A DNA stretch of 64,000 nucleotides, from assembly GCF_009727055.1 (NCBI RefSeq), contig NC_052359.1:14165372-14229371 (forward strand), read 5' to 3'. Each line of letters starts with the position of its first letter. Positions within the stretch are counted from its first letter, which is position 1. Below the pieces are notes generated by a model. That model had not been told where the DNA came from. It did no database searches and saw nothing but the letters and a program-made list of their open reading frames with translations. The stretch comes from Benincasa hispida (lineage: Eukaryota > Streptophyta > Magnoliopsida > Cucurbitales > Cucurbitaceae). This document shows, in pieces, positions 1 through 12,246 of this stretch. Made by a program: the position numbers and the translations under genes.

Positions 1-540
1 TAAATTATAAAATCCATATATAATTCAAAAAATTGCATAAGTTGAAACATCCACAATCCATGGCTTAAATAAAAAACAATACTAATTAAAAACAATTCAC
101 AATAACATCCATACTCTAAAAAATTGCATAAATTGAAACACCCACAATCCACAATAACATGCTATAAATTAATCCAAAATTCACAAAAAAATTGCATAAA
201 TTGAAACATCCACAATCCATAATAACAACTCAATCCACAATAACATGCTATAAATTAATCCACAATCCATAAAAAATTGCATAAATTGAAACATCCACAA
301 TCCACAATAACATGTTATAAATTAATTTACAATAACATGCTATAAATTAATCCACAATAACATGTTATAAATTAATCCACAAGAACATGCTATAAATTAA
401 TCCACAATCCACAAAAAATTGCATAAATTGAAACATCCACAAGCCACAATAACAACTCAATCCATAAATTAATCCACATTCCACAATAACAACTTAATCC
501 ACAAAAATTGCATAAATTGAAAAATAGTGATTTAAATTAA
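1..540. repeat. A+T-rich degenerate tandem array inside the CACTA element
   Basis: Two interleaved short units recur many times: one like CACAATAACATGCTATAAAT (about 25 bp spacing around 300-410) and one like AAAAATTGCATAAATTGAAAC with CATCCACAATCCA after it (for example near 30, 120, 190, 275, 415, 505). No coding sense is visible. Arrays like this are common inside large CACTA elements. Confidence 0.75.
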
Positions 541-574
541 TATAAAAATATGAGAAAATAAAATGCAAAGATTA

Positions 575-790
575 CCGGCGGGCGGTTGAAGGAGGCAGCT
601 GAACGGGGGAGGCGACGACGGCGGCGGTGGGCTTCTTGAAGGATCAAAACGCGAACGGAAGGGAGAGGGGTCGGCGCGCGAGGGAGCGGAGCGAGGGGAG
701 GAGATCAGCGGGGAAGAAGGAGGGGGAAAATGGGAGAGATCAGCAAAGGGAAAGGGAAAAAACGCGGCGCCGGCAGGGTTAGGGTTAAAA
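575..790. other. G+C-rich purine-skewed island in the CACTA element
   Basis: A sharp rise in G+C against an A+T-rich background, with many GGCGGCG and GGGAG runs on the plus strand. It lies just inside the subterminal repeats and ends near a TTAGGGTTA-like run at 779-787. It could be the promoter/leader region of a transposase reading leftward, but no clear coding frame is seen. Confidence 0.5.
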
Positions 791-1387
791 ATGGGGAGAA
801 TGGGGAAAATGAGGAAGAAGGGATTGGAAGATCCGTCGGGAGAATGGGGAAGTAGGAAGAAGGGAACTCCCGACGGTTAATGTATGGTGGGAACTCCTTA
901 CGCCTATTTTGTTCGTTGGGAGTTCCTCATTTACGGCGTCGGGAGTTCTCGAGGAACTCAAACTCCCGACGATCGATTTAGGCGTCGGGGAACTCATTTT
1001 TCTTGTAGTGCATAGAATTAGAAGAATTTAAGAAGGAGACCACACGCTTCCGTCAAGATTCAAATCTCTTCATTCCATGCATCATCCACCTAGCAAAGCC
1101 ATCAACAATAATTGTTTTATTTATGTTTCTTGTTTTTGAGAATTAGTTTTTTTTTTAAAAAAAAAATCATCTTGTTATTATTTTTAAAATGTGAAAAATG
1201 TTTCTAAAATTGAACTTGAATATTATATAGTAATATAAGTAGTTTTTTTTCTTCGATTTCAAAGACGGTGCCCGTTCGACAAATTTTAAAGGGAAATTTT
1301 TCAAAATAGAAAAAATAAGAGAAACTATTTACATAAATAAGCAAAATTTAATCCTCTTTAATATAGGCAGATAAAATTCGATCAGTA

Positions 1388-1451
1388 TCTATCAGTAATA
1401 GAAACTGATAGAAGTCTATCAGTAATAGAAACTGATAGAAGTCTATCAGTG
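1388..1451. repeat. 27-bp tandem repeat, 2.4 copies
   Basis: The unit TCTATCAGTAATAGAAACTG plus ATAGAAG is present at 1388-1414 and 1415-1441, followed by a partial third copy to 1451. Each unit holds a CTATCAG/CTGATAG inverted pair, so each can fold on itself. A T-run follows. Confidence 0.9.
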
Positions 1452-1610
1452 TTTTTTTTTTTTTTTGCTATTTCTGTAAATAGTTTGACATTTTCTTATC
1501 TGTGAAAATTTTCCAATTTTGTATTGCATTTTCTTTTCTCTCTTTTTTTTTTTAAAAAAAATATATTGCATTTTCAGTCCTAGATTAGTTTCCAAGGTAA
1601 TATATTTTTG

Positions 1611-2025
1611 GTTAAAATATTATTTTGGTCTCCATATTTTGAAGTTTGTTCAATTTAAGTTCCCGAACTTTCAATTTTTCAATTTTAGTCCATGTAATTT
1701 AAAAAATCTTAAATTAAGTCCCTCAAAATTAATAGTTATTGAAATTGTTTAAAAATAAAATTAATTTTCATGCAAAAAATACAATATGTGAGTATGCTTT
1801 AAAAATTTATAGTAAAAATACTAATATATAACAAAAAAAAATTAAAAATCAATGATAAACTAGCATTGAAGACTAAAAATTTCAGACTAATTGAAAGTAT
1901 GGAGACTGAAATTGGATATAATTTCAAGTGTAGTGACTAAAATTGAACAAACTTCAAAGTTTAGAGATACCAAAATGATATTTTGAACGAATGTAAAAGT
2001 ATAAAGATAAAAATAGTATTTTAAC
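1611..2025. repeat. Snap-back MITE-like inverted repeat
   Basis: The left arm (GTTAAAATATTATTTTGGTC, then a TTGAAGTTTGTTCAATTT stretch around 1639-1660) is matched in inverted orientation by the right arm (AAATTGAACAAACTTCAAAG around 1938-1960 and AGTATTTTAAC ending at 2025). Length about 415 bp with no coding potential. The arms are imperfect, so the element is old or amplified from diverged ends. No clear target duplication. Confidence 0.75.
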
Positions 2026-3384
2026 TGATATTTGTTTATTTAAGTTTTCAATATGCATATTTAGATTGTAATTATACATTATTTTTATTCATTTCTTAAT
2101 TTATGTAGATTTACATACTACTTGAATTTTGAATTTTACAATATACATATTTATCTTATAAGAATTGTGCAACATATATATTTATATTTTATTTGGATAT
2201 TAAATTTTGCAATATAATATGTATATATTATTTTAATTTTGAATTTATTTTGCAATATATATTTATAAATCATTTTAATTTTTTATTTTAAAACATATAT
2301 GTTTATATATTATTTTAATTGTTAGTACGCTTAGGATGAATTCTAATTTTGCAATATAAATATTCTTGCTAATACAAGCATTTAGTCTCCCTTTAATAAT
2401 TTATCAATCCAAAATTTCCACAACAATATAATTAAATTGGACTTGAGTTGACATCTTTTAAAATAAATTGACTTAAAGTGAGATTATAACATAGATCAAA
2501 TTTAAGCTAACATCTGAAGAAAAGAAAGAATTTAATTAATTTTGTTAATTTTGCATGGAGAATTATTTTTTATTAGATTATCTTTTAACTTTTTACAATT
2601 TCTTTTTATATGTTTTAATGCTTTGTTATACATTTTCATATTATACAAATAAATTATATTTTAAACTATAAATAAACAAAGAATAATAAAATATCAAACA
2701 AGTATATGTTGTTTATGTTTCTATTTTTTAAAAGAAAAAAATATACATAGTTATCCAAAATTTTGTTGTTTCTAATTCTTAGGAAACAAGAAACAATGTC
2801 AAAATAAGTAAGCTCATCTAATATGAAAATACTAAAACCCTCAGATCAGTTTGAATACAACTCTAAAGATTGGGTTAGACATAATTTATCTCATGATCAA
2901 AGCTCTTGAAACAAATAACAAATTTTTTGACCCAAGATTCGAACACTTCACAAGATAGAATGATCAGGTATTCTTGACATGCTCAACATATAATTGCAAA
3001 ATTCAATAAGCTTTCCAGACTTAACTTGAAATCTACCAAAACAATTTTGTGTTGAGGATTGGGATAGTCTCCAATGAAACCTAAGGGTCAAGCTTTTGAT
3101 AGTCTCTAATGAAACCCTAATGTCATGTTAATCATATAAAAAAAATACAAAAATATCCTACTTAATGTTATAAAAATAATAAAATTGAAAAACACTAAAA
3201 TTAGATCAAATTTATTAAATAAAATACAAATAATAATATGATCCCTAGACAATCCATATCATCAACGGGGCATACATAATGTAATATCAACCTTGAGGTC
3301 AGAGGTTCGATCCCATCCTCCCCCATATCTTCCAAAAAAACTAAAAAGAAATGAAAACGTTATCAAACAAACTTATTTTAAAAA
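2026..3384. other. A+T-rich intergenic DNA with degenerate repeats
   Basis: No gene is visible. From about 2035 to 2330 a loosely repeated unit recurs (GCAATATATATTTATATATTA followed by TTTTAATTTTGAAT). The rest is simple A+T-rich sequence with stops in all frames. A short B-box-like stretch near 3300 is listed separately. Confidence 0.7.
3260..3335 (+). repeat. Possible tRNA-derived SINE remnant (B-box-like)
   Basis: A GAGGTCAGAGGTTCGATCCC stretch at about 3295-3314 contains GGTTCGATCC, which fits the RNA polymerase III B box of tRNAs and tRNA-derived SINEs. No convincing A box or clover-leaf lies upstream, so this is not called a tRNA gene. A T-rich tail typical of plant SINEs is absent. 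It may be only a fragment. Confidence 0.35.
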
Positions 3385-3387
3385 CAT

Positions 3388-4680
3388 TGTAGGGGAGTGT
3401 TTGGGGCATTGACTTGAGTGGATTTGTGTTGTGTTTTTAACTAAACTCAATGTTGGCACTCAACTTCACAAGTCGATGCTAAATTTATTAACTCCACACC
3501 AACTTCAACAATGTTCATTATTGAAGTTTGCATATTAATCAAAGAACATCATTTCTCTCTTCCTATCTCTCCCTCCCTCTAATGTTTTCAATGACTCCAC
3601 CAGCCACAGTCATCATCGAGGACCAACTCTGGCGACAAATCATTGCTACTGACATGCTCTAATGACCACCTTCGGTGGTCAATTCCAACAACAACCATTG
3701 TTGGCAAAATAATTCGATAACCACCTCTTGTGGCCGAACACTAACAACCATCTCTGACAGCGACCACCTCCGCGTAAAGAACATCTTCGACGATCATCTC
3801 CAATAACCTCATTCGACATCCAATGTCATGCAACTTCCACCTCCAATGACCAACTCTGACCATCAACTCCATTGATTATCTCCAATATCTGACTCTAACA
3901 AATAACTCAACCGATCATATACCAAGAAAAAAACATAAATATAAACAAACAAAAAAGAAAAAAAAAAATAGATTGGTGAAAAGGTTTGTAAATATAAAAT
4001 TGAGATTAATAATTCATAGTATTTAATAGTCGGTCTTATATCATAGTTTATACCCTCGTGGCTTTACTTTTGGTTTCATCCAAAAAGCCTTGTACGATTG
4101 ATGATACTTGTTCTTTCTTATATCCTCAAAATCATCTTTTATCTAACTAATATAAGGCTTTAATTGTATTCTCGACACCAACATACTCACTTAATAAATC
4201 TTAATCTACAATTTGACAAAAGATCTATAAAACCCCTAAACCCTTGATGACCTACTTTTTATCCTTTTTTGTGCCTATTACATGCACACATTCCACTAAT
4301 GTGAAAATATATTACAACTTCGTTGTTTGTATGAAACAAAAAGTATTTTGTCTACCTTTAGTACAATGATTACATATAAAAAATTGTAAAAAAACGTATG
4401 AAGGTTAATCACATTTCAATTGTGGTAAAAATTTGAAAAATTGTGCAAAATTGAAGGTTAAACAAAAAGTTAAATAAAACTAACTACAAGAAATCGTACT
4501 TTTTTAGCTCACAAAAACATAACCAGATACCCGTAACTTAATAACTCATCTCTACATCCCAAATACATACTTCATAACTCTACACTAAATAGCTATACAC
4601 CTCAAACACAACTACCTCCACATACATGTTAACTCCAAACCTCATGTAATTCGACTCCACCCCCAACAACTCCGAAGGCT
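3388..4680. mobile_element. Possible non-autonomous DNA element, PIF/Harbinger-like ends
   Basis: The left end reads GGGGAGTGTTTGGGGCATTG. On the opposite strand the right end reads GGAGTTGTTGGGGGTGGAG. Both resemble the G-rich TTTGGGG ends of plant PIF/Harbinger MITEs such as the clear one at 13679-14020. The interior has degenerate CCAACTCTGACGACCACCTCC-like repeats (about 3590-3900) and A+T-rich sequence without coding capacity. The ends match only in part and no TTA duplication was confirmed. Confidence 0.35.
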
Positions 4681-4946
4681 TAATTGCTAAACAAATAACA
4701 CATTTTACAAAAGAAGACATTCATGTAATCTGCAACAATCAATATGGTTCATCTAACTTTAATTTTCAATGGTAAAAAGTACGTACGACTTTGATTTTTA
4801 TGTCTAGTGCTTACAAAATACTGTAACAAGAAAGCCTCAGAGAATACAAAAGCCAAAATGGATTTGGGGTGTTCCTGTGATTGATATCTCCATCTTATTA
4901 ACTTATGCTGTCTTGGAAACTGGGGTACCTGAAATTAGGTAAGAGT
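4681..4946. other. 3' flank of the RidA gene
   Basis: No coding signal. On the minus strand, downstream of the stop, there is a TTAATAAGATGG stretch about 50 nt on, which could serve as a weak poly(A) signal, but plant signals are too loose to call it. Confidence 0.3.
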
Positions 4947-7602
4947 TCAAAGTGTAGCAATGCACTCAATTTCGACCTTAGCATCCAAAGGCAATGCTGC
5001 AACCTGATATGTTGACCGAGCTGGAGAAGGCGACGGAAAATCTACAATAAAAATTAGCCAATAAAGTGAAAACCAGTGTCAATCTGAGGACGTCACAAAC
5101 TTTTTAGTATCCTCACCTCAAGAGAATATATCAAGGCAACATAGAAAGAATTATAAATTCACTATGACTTCAATTATCCTTCGGTAAATGAAACATCAAC
5201 ATATTATCATGTGACCCAAAAGAAAACTACAAACCAATGTATCAAAGTTACCAGCAAGTGGGATTGCACAAAGCTAAGTAAATTGTTATAAAGAAAAAGT
5301 ACCATCTTTATCTCCAAGTAGAAGCACATACAAAATTCGTTGAAGTTGTACTTTTCAAATTCACTCAAATAAACTATACGCTAGAAACTAAAGTTGAACT
5401 GTAATGGAGACAGAGATTATACGGGCCTATCTAAGCTAAATGCTTAGCATTTGATTACAGAGAGATTAGAGGTCCAGTTTAACAAAACTTACATTTACCA
5501 TATATCTCATTAACTTTCTTGAAGTCCTTCAGATCAGCCAACCTGCAAGACAAATTGTGAAGAAGGAACTGAATCACAACAAAAACATGGGAGAGTTCTG
5601 AGAGTCGCTTTCAATACTTTTTGAATTATTATTTGATTGAAAACAATGTCTATAAAACATCTTGCATCTTCTATGTGTAGTTCTCTCATAACAGATGACA
5701 ATTTCTTGCAATAGGTTTAAATTCTACTTTTGTCCATAAATTTCCATACCCATTATTTTTAAGTCTCCGCACTTCAAATACTAGTCACGTGGATACTCAT
5801 CAAGTAAATTGGAAAAAGATGTACTTTGTGAAGTTTCTGTTGAAGAAATTATACAAAACTAATAACAAAGACAGATGATTTTTATTACAAAGTTGAAAGG
5901 CTAGGACAGAAAGTTTGATAAATAGAATAAAACAGGATCTAGACCCTCAGAAATACTTGTCAGCAGTGATGGTTGGGTAGACAAGCATAAAACCATTTTT
6001 TGAACAACTACGAAACAACTCCCGAGTTCTCAGATATTAATAGAGCAAAGATATTATGATCATCGAGAAAAGAGGCCAAAAGTTCATACATGATAGTTGT
6101 CTTAACCACAGAAGAATAGCTGGCACCTCCAGCTTTCAATATTTCACCCATATTTTTGAGAACCTGTAAATTTCATTGACTTAGAATTCTTGATATTCAG
6201 CGCAAACATTTAATCTGCATGGACATGATACAAGCAGGCACCACAATCAATGGACATACCTGCTCCGTTTGGTCTTCAACATCATCTGAGACAAATTTCC
6301 CTGTCTACATTAGAACATGAAAATACACATTCCATTAGGCAGCTTAATAATGTGCACGTTTGCCCACACAGCAACCTACTTTAACCTTATGTTTCTTTTT
6401 TCAATATTTCACCAGAAATATTGAAAAATATTCTACCTTTCAAGCCATGCTAAAGTCGACATCCAAAAACCCACTTAATCTACCCACTCAGTCACTCATA
6501 ACCACAATCAAATAGAAAATAACAATAAATAACAAAAAGATGAAGCTACCTCAGGATTTAGACCTAGGCAACCAGACACAAAGAGAAGGTTGTTGGCTTT
6601 GATAGCCTGAGAATATGGCCCTAATGCCGCTGGAGCCTTGTCAGTCTGAACAGCTTCCTTGATACCTGCCACGCAAGAAGTTGATATTATGGGTTGGACA
6701 GGGTGGTTATACATCAGTTATAAACATTCAACAGAAACAATTAGGAAAGAATAACTATTCAATTGTTCCCCCAAGGAAGAATTATCATCTGCAAGACTGC
6801 AACTATCGAAAAAAGAGCCTTCAAAGAATAACTATTTGCTCTGATACAACTAGACTAAAAAAGAAAAAGCTATCCAATTTTTTCATAGGTTGTTTAAGCT
6901 GTGTAATAAAATTTAGATTTTAAATGTCCCAATTTCATCTTCATTTTAATTACTTTTGTAGATTTAGGATGTCATTGCAACTTTGTTCCCAAATAATTAT
7001 TCCCGCTCATCAAACGCCCTAGAGCTTTTGTGAGAAATATACCATTCTATAACATCTTCAATACTTGAGAAGCAGGTTTCTAAATTCAAGAAGAAAAGAA
7101 CTCAAAAATAGCTGCGCATTTCGAACAAACTACTATAATTTTCCAATATTACAAAATTTCTTACTTAGAAACGGGGAAGAACATCAATCTACTACATTCC
7201 CTCCCCAAGCTTAAACCTAATCGCATAGAAAGGCCCTATTTCAAAGTTTTAATAACTACTCAGCTGAAACACAAAATAAACCCTATAAAATCCGTCAAGA
7301 TTTCAGCAAAACGAGAGTACATAGCAACAGAAGAAAGCAATGAACAATCCGTAACAAAAAAAAATTGATCGACGACCAAACAGAAAGAGAAAGAAGAAGC
7401 AGAGAAGTGAGAGCGTACTAGTATCGGTGGAAATGCCTAGGGATGCGAAGGGCATTTGGCGCTTAGAAGTTGAGGAAGATCGCCACAAGGTGGTTCCGGC
7501 CACCGAAGCGCAACCGACGCCCACGGCTAAGGGAGTCTTGGAGCGCAGTGCAGTGACGTCAAACGCCGGCATGTGAAAGGTCCGAGCCGCACACCAAGCC
7601 AT
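4947..7602 (-). CDS. RIDA: RidA family 2-iminobutanoate/2-iminopropanoate deaminase, chloroplast-type
   Basis: Six exons on the minus strand, all with GT/AG introns and consistent phase: 7602-7419, 6665-6550, 6304-6260, 6163-6090, 5542-5493 and 5041-4947. They total 564 nt, or 187 residues plus TGA. Exon 1 (residues 1-61) is rich in Ala/Ser/Thr/Arg and low in acid residues, as in a chloroplast transit peptide. The deaminase domain follows: APAALGPYSQAIKANN near residues 72-87, then the C-terminal signature with Arg165 (PSPARSTY), expected to hold the substrate carboxylate, and the VEIEC segment near 179-183. The family hydrolyses reactive enamine/imine products of Ser/Thr dehydratase and so protects PLP enzymes; it is usually a trimer. 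The start was chosen at the ATG in context AGAAATGGC; an upstream in-frame ATG at 7650 would add an Arg-rich stretch not typical of the family. No frame damage seen. Confidence 0.93.
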
Positions 7603-7650
7603 TTCTGTTCTCTCTGATCGTCTCGGTCTTGCTGTCCTTACTCTTCGCAC

Positions 7651-8089
7651 TCAGCCGCTCGCTAACTATTGTTGGGTAATAGCATTTGGCCAAATTAGAA
7701 AATACATAAATACTGGCTAACAACATAAATAGCAAAAATTAAATATTTATTTGAAAAAAATAGTAAAAAAGTTTCAAAATTATAAATATAGCCAAACGAA
7801 TTTTATAAATAAAAAATACTAATTAGTAGAAGACGAATATATCCATAAACTCAATATTAATTAGAAACATACTAAAATACTCAAAATTGAACTATTTCCA
7901 GAATATTATAACAATAATTCAAAAAAAAAAATCTAACTTACCAGATTTAGTTAAAAAAAGATTTGAGAATATAAAAGGAAAACAAAGATTTAGTTAAGCT
8001 AATTTTATTTAGCTTCCTACGAATCTACCAAATCCATAAAAAAAATAAAATAAAAGAAAAAAATCTATTTTATATTATGAATATTATAA
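7651..8089. other. A+T-rich spacer between RidA and Copia-1
   Basis: Presumed promoter side of the RidA gene. It is strongly A+T-rich with long A runs and no recognisable coding. No convincing TATA box at a suitable distance from the RidA ATG was identified. Confidence 0.5.
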
Positions 8090-8501
8090 TAGTAAATAGA
8101 TGCTCATTGCTTAGTATCTTGTCATATGTTACTCTTCATATTATCCGTGCATTTTGTTTATAAATAGTGAAATTTGGTGGATCTCAAAATCACACATACA
8201 TTGTCCACTTCAAAATTCCACTAATTTTCATATTATCTAATTTTATAATTTTAGTTATTTTATATTATATTATATTATATATATTTAATATTATTATATT
8301 ATATTTTCTCTATATCCGTGTTTCCGTCGTGCTCCTCAATTTCACAACTACGAGCTCCTATTATTTTCTCCGCTAAAGGTAGGTCCTAAAGGTATGTCGG
8401 TTTTTTCCTTTTCGTTATAATGAATAAATTTAATGTTATTTTGCATATTCAATATCTATTAAATTTCTAATATAAATACAATATTGTGTGATAGTGTTGT
8501 C

Positions 8502-9492
8502 ATGACAAATCTTACAAAATTAGAATTCACAGCTTGACATTAATGGCAATAATTATTTGTCATGAGTGCTCTATGTCGAAAATACGACTTCCAGGCAAGA
8601 CAAAGCAAAAGCTATGATTTTCCTTCGTCATCATCTCCACGAGGAATTAAAAATGGAGTATCTTACAATAAAATATCCCTATATCTTGTGGAAAATTTTG
8701 AAAGAAAGGTATGATCATCAAAACACAGTTATTCTTCCTAAAACTCGTTATGAGTAATGAATTTGAGGTTACAAGATTTTAAATCAGTAAGTGATTATAA
8801 TTTAGCATTATTTAAAATCAGTTCAAAATTGTTGTTATGCGGAGAAAAAACTATTGATGCTGACATGTTAGAGAAGACATTTTCTACATTTCATGTCTTG
8901 AATATGCTCTTGCAGCAGCAATATTGAGAAAAGAATTTTAAATAGTATTCTGAATTAATTTCATGTCTTCTCGTGGCCAAACAAAATAATGAGTTATTGA
9001 TAAAATCGTGAATCTTGACCAATTGGAACGACGCCATTCCCTAAAGTGAATGCTGTGAATTTTAATAATAATCGTGGTCGAGGTAGAGGTCGCAGTAGAG
9101 GTCATGACCATGGCAGAAGAAGAAATAATTATTATTTTCGTGGTGATCGTTTTAATCATTCAAATTTCAAAAAAATCACACAAAATGATGATCACAAAGG
9201 AAATGCTCCACATGATAAGAGTTAAAAAAAAATATTGAAAATAAATGCTTCCAATACGGAATCACTGGGCATTGGTCACATACCTGTCGTACATCAAAAC
9301 ACTTAGTTGACCTTTATCAAGCCTCCCTGAAGGAAAAAGGGGAAATGTGGAAGCAAATTTTGCGATAATGATATATTTAACCCATCCTATATGACAAATT
9401 TGGATGTAGCAGACTTCTTTAAATCTCCTGAAGAGAAGATTGGCGCACTTGATGGAATATCAAATGTTTCTTTTGATTTTGAGAATATCTAG
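8502..9492 (+). pseudogene. Copia-1 gag remnant (UBN2-type gag, zinc knuckle)
   Basis: Starts at ATG 8502 (MTNLTKLEFTA) and is soon broken by stops. Frames then carry typical copia gag segments: LKMEYLTIKYPYILWKILKE near 8650, and LRLQDFKSVSDYNLALFK near 8765. A zinc-knuckle remnant lies at about 9242-9292 (CFQYGITGHWSHTC), where the second Cys of the CCHC box is replaced by Tyr. Frameshifts and stops make it non-functional. A HLVDLYQASLKEK segment follows, then the frame ends near 9490. Confidence 0.75.
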
Positions 9493-9633
9493 ACTTAATG
9501 TTATTGTTTTCTTTTATCTATCTTCATGTTTTTTTTAGTAACTTTTGTATATTCTAAATGTTGTTTTTCTTATTGTAATTATTTTTTTTAGTGAAAAAAC
9601 ATGGATCATTTTCATATGTTGGGTGTTTAAAAA

Positions 9634-11271
9634 ATGAGCAAAGAAGATCTATGGCTGGCAGACAGTGCAACTACACACACAATACTTACAAATAAAAAAT
9701 AATTTTTCAAATTGACAATGTTGAAAGTAAAAGTAAATACAATATCAGATTCTGCAAACTTGATCAAAGGTTTTGGAAAAGTAAATATTATTTTTCCTAG
9801 AGGAACAAAATTTATAATGGACAATGCATTGTTCTCTAGTCAATCAAAGAGAAATCTTCTAAGTTTTAAAGATATACGTTGCAATTGTTATCATATTGAG
9901 ATTGATAGTAAGAATAATGTGGAATATCTATATATCATATCCACTGTCTCAAATAAAAAACGTATATTGGAAGAGTTGTCTGCTTTATTTTCTGGATTGT
10001 ATTATACTCATATACGAGTAATTGAAACATATGCAACAATGAACCTGAAGTTCATGAATCCAGACATATTTACACTTTGGCATGACCGATTGGGTCATCT
10101 AGGATCTATAATGATGAAGAGAATTATTGAGAATTCAAATGGGCACCCATTGAAGAACCAGGAGATTCTTCAATCTAATGAATTATCATGTGATGCTTGC
10201 TTTTAAGGAAAATTGATAATTAGACTATCATCAGCTAAAATGAGGACTGAGTCACCTGCATTTTTATAACGAATTAATTCATGGTGATATATGTAGACTC
10301 ATTAACCCACAAAGTAGACCATTTAGATATTTTATGGTATTAATAGATGCATCCAGCAAATGGTCACACGTGTGTTTATTATCAAGCCGAAATCTTGTAT
10401 TTGCAAGATTACTTGCTCTAATAATTAAGTTAAGAGCACAATTTCTTGATTATACAATTAAGACAATTCGTCTTGATAATGCTGATGAATTTACATCCCA
10501 AACTTTTGATAATTATTGTATGTCAATTGTGATAAGTGTTGAATATCATGTAGCTCATGTTCATACACAAAATAGTTTAGCAGAATTATTTATAAAACGT
10601 TTGCAATTAATTGCAAGACCATTACTTATGAAAGCTAAGCTTTGTATCGAGACATGTTATTTTGCATGCAACGTCAACGTCACTTGTACGCATTAGGCCA
10701 GTAGCTTATCATAAATACTCGCCATTACAATTAAGTTATGGTCACGAGCAAAATATTTTCCATCCGAGAATTTTTGGGTGTATAGTATATGTTCCAATTG
10801 CTCTACCACAATGCACTAAGATGAGTCCTCAAAGGAGGTTGGGAATATATGTTGGATATGATTCTCCATCAATTATTAAATATCTTAAACCCCTGACGGG
10901 TGATGTATTTACTACAGATTTGCTGATTGTTATTTTAATGAGATCAATTTTCCAACATTAGAGGGAGGAATTAAGAAATTAGAAAAAGAAATTACATGGA
11001 ATACATCGTTATTGTCTCATTTAGATTCCCATGTAGATCATTATGAACTTGAAGTTCATAAAATAATTCATTTGAAAAATATAACAAATCAATTACCATA
11101 TACATTTATAGATGCAAAGAAAGTAACTAAGTCACATATACCAGCTGCAAATGTTCCACAAAAAAATAATACTATAACACAACAAGTTGTCACTAATGAG
11201 TCTGGAACACGCCAGAAGCATAGTAGACCAGTGGTTGCCAGAAGCGCAGTAGACCAGTGGTTCTAAAGATA
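9634..11271 (+). pseudogene. Copia-1 protease and integrase remnant
   Basis: Begins MSKEDLWLADSATTH; the ADSAT segment fits the copia aspartic protease active site (usual form DSGA/DSAA/DSGC) and is interrupted by a stop at about 9700. A GAG-pre-integrase segment follows, with the HDRLGHLG motif at about 10081-10104 and SCDACF at about 10188-10205 (two of the zinc-site Cys). The integrase core continues from 10334, with IDASSKWSHVCLLS and TIRLDNADEFTSQTFDNY. In the third catalytic region the usual GLAE form reads SLAELF, so a Glu is present. Stops occur at 10206, 10696, 10961 and others. Confidence 0.75.
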
Positions 11272-11291
11272 AAAATCCTCGAAAATGAAAA

Positions 11292-12240
11292 ATGACTAAT
11301 AGTGGAAAAGACTTGGTTGAGGATGTAAATACCCATAAAGAAATCCTTGATATGACTAGTGAAGAAGATGAAATACCTAAAGATAATAATGAGATTTCAA
11401 TAAACTATGTCATGACAAGAAAAAGATGGAATCGAACTAATGTAATTATTGATACATTTTTTCATATAATGTTGCTCTTGATATTATATTTGAAAATGAG
11501 GATCCTAAACCAAAATCTGTTGAAGAATGTTGACATAGAAAAGATTGGTTTCAACGGAAAGAAACAATCAAGGCAGAATTAAACCCACATTCAAAACGTC
11601 AGGTTTTTGAACCAGTAGTCCAAACACCAGATGTTGTTAAACCTGTGGGATACAAATGAGTATTTGTGAGGAAAAGAAATAAATAATGAAGTCACAAAAT
11701 ATAAAACAAGACTAGTTGCACAATATTTTTCACAAAGACCTGGTATTGATTTTGAGGAGATGTATTCTTCGGTGGTGGATGCAATTACATTAAGATATTT
11801 TATTAGCTTAACTGTGTATAAAAGTCATGATAGTCACAACATATTTATATGGATCTCATGAGAATCCCAGAAGGATTCAAGGTACTTGAAACATATACAT
11901 CAAATTCCCGGGAATGGTATTCAATAAAGTTACAGAAAAACAATCAGGATGGATGTGGTACAATTGCCTGAGTGGATATTTATTGAAAGAAGGATATCAA
12001 AATAATCCAATATGGTCATGTGTTTTTATAAAGAAATCATAATCAGAATTTTTTATTATAACTGTATATGTTGATGACTTGAATATAATTGGAACTCCTG
12101 AAGAGCTTTCGAAGGCAATAGAATATCTTAAGAATGAATTTGAGAAGAAAGATCTTAGAAAAAAAAAATTTTGCCTTGGTTTACAAATTGAGCATTTAGC
12201 AGATGAAATATTATTTATTCACCAGTCAACTTATACATAA
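11292..12240 (+). pseudogene. Copia-1 reverse transcriptase remnant
   Basis: Segments of copia RT in several frames: KPVGYK then VFVRKRN near 11640, TRLVAQYFSQRPGIDFEE near 11710, and a core TVYVDDLNIIGTP at about 12061-12099 in which the catalytic YVDD box (12067-12078) is intact. PEELSKAIEYLKNEFEKKDL follows. Several stops and at least one frameshift lie between, notably around 11860-12050. Not functional. Confidence 0.75.
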
Positions 12241-12246
12241 ATTTTT

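Larger units (their letters stand above)
1..1010 (-). mobile_element. CACTA (En/Spm) transposon, terminal part; body off left edge
   Basis: Read on the minus strand, the element starts at 1010 with CACTACAAGAAAAATGAG, the classic CACTA terminus. The next about 150 bases are filled with subterminal copies, in both orientations, of a motif like GAACTCCCGACG (for example 864-875 and 945-972). Such arrays are where CACTA transposases bind. A G+C-rich block (about 575-760) and an A+T-rich tandem array (1-540) lie further inside. The other terminus is outside the window, so the 3-bp target duplication cannot be checked. No transposase coding is visible in this part. Confidence 0.8.

Noticed and set aside
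1..540. CRISPR-like array of short repeats
   Set aside because: Units are degenerate, with no constant spacers, in a plant genome; a tandem array inside a transposon explains it.
774..790. Telomere-like TTAGGGTTA run
   Set aside because: Only about one and a half TTTAGGG-like units, inside a CACTA element; not an interstitial telomere array.
3295..3314. tRNA gene suggested by GGTTCGATCC
   Set aside because: No A box and no clover-leaf can be drawn upstream; kept only as a possible SINE remnant.
6681..6923. Plus-strand 80-codon ORF
   Set aside because: Lies in RidA intron 1 on the opposite strand, with no family features.
7303..7650. 115-residue minus-strand ORF as a separate gene
   Set aside because: It is RidA exon 1 plus read-through into intron 1. 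The part before the ATG at 7602 and after the splice donor at 7418 does not fit the family.
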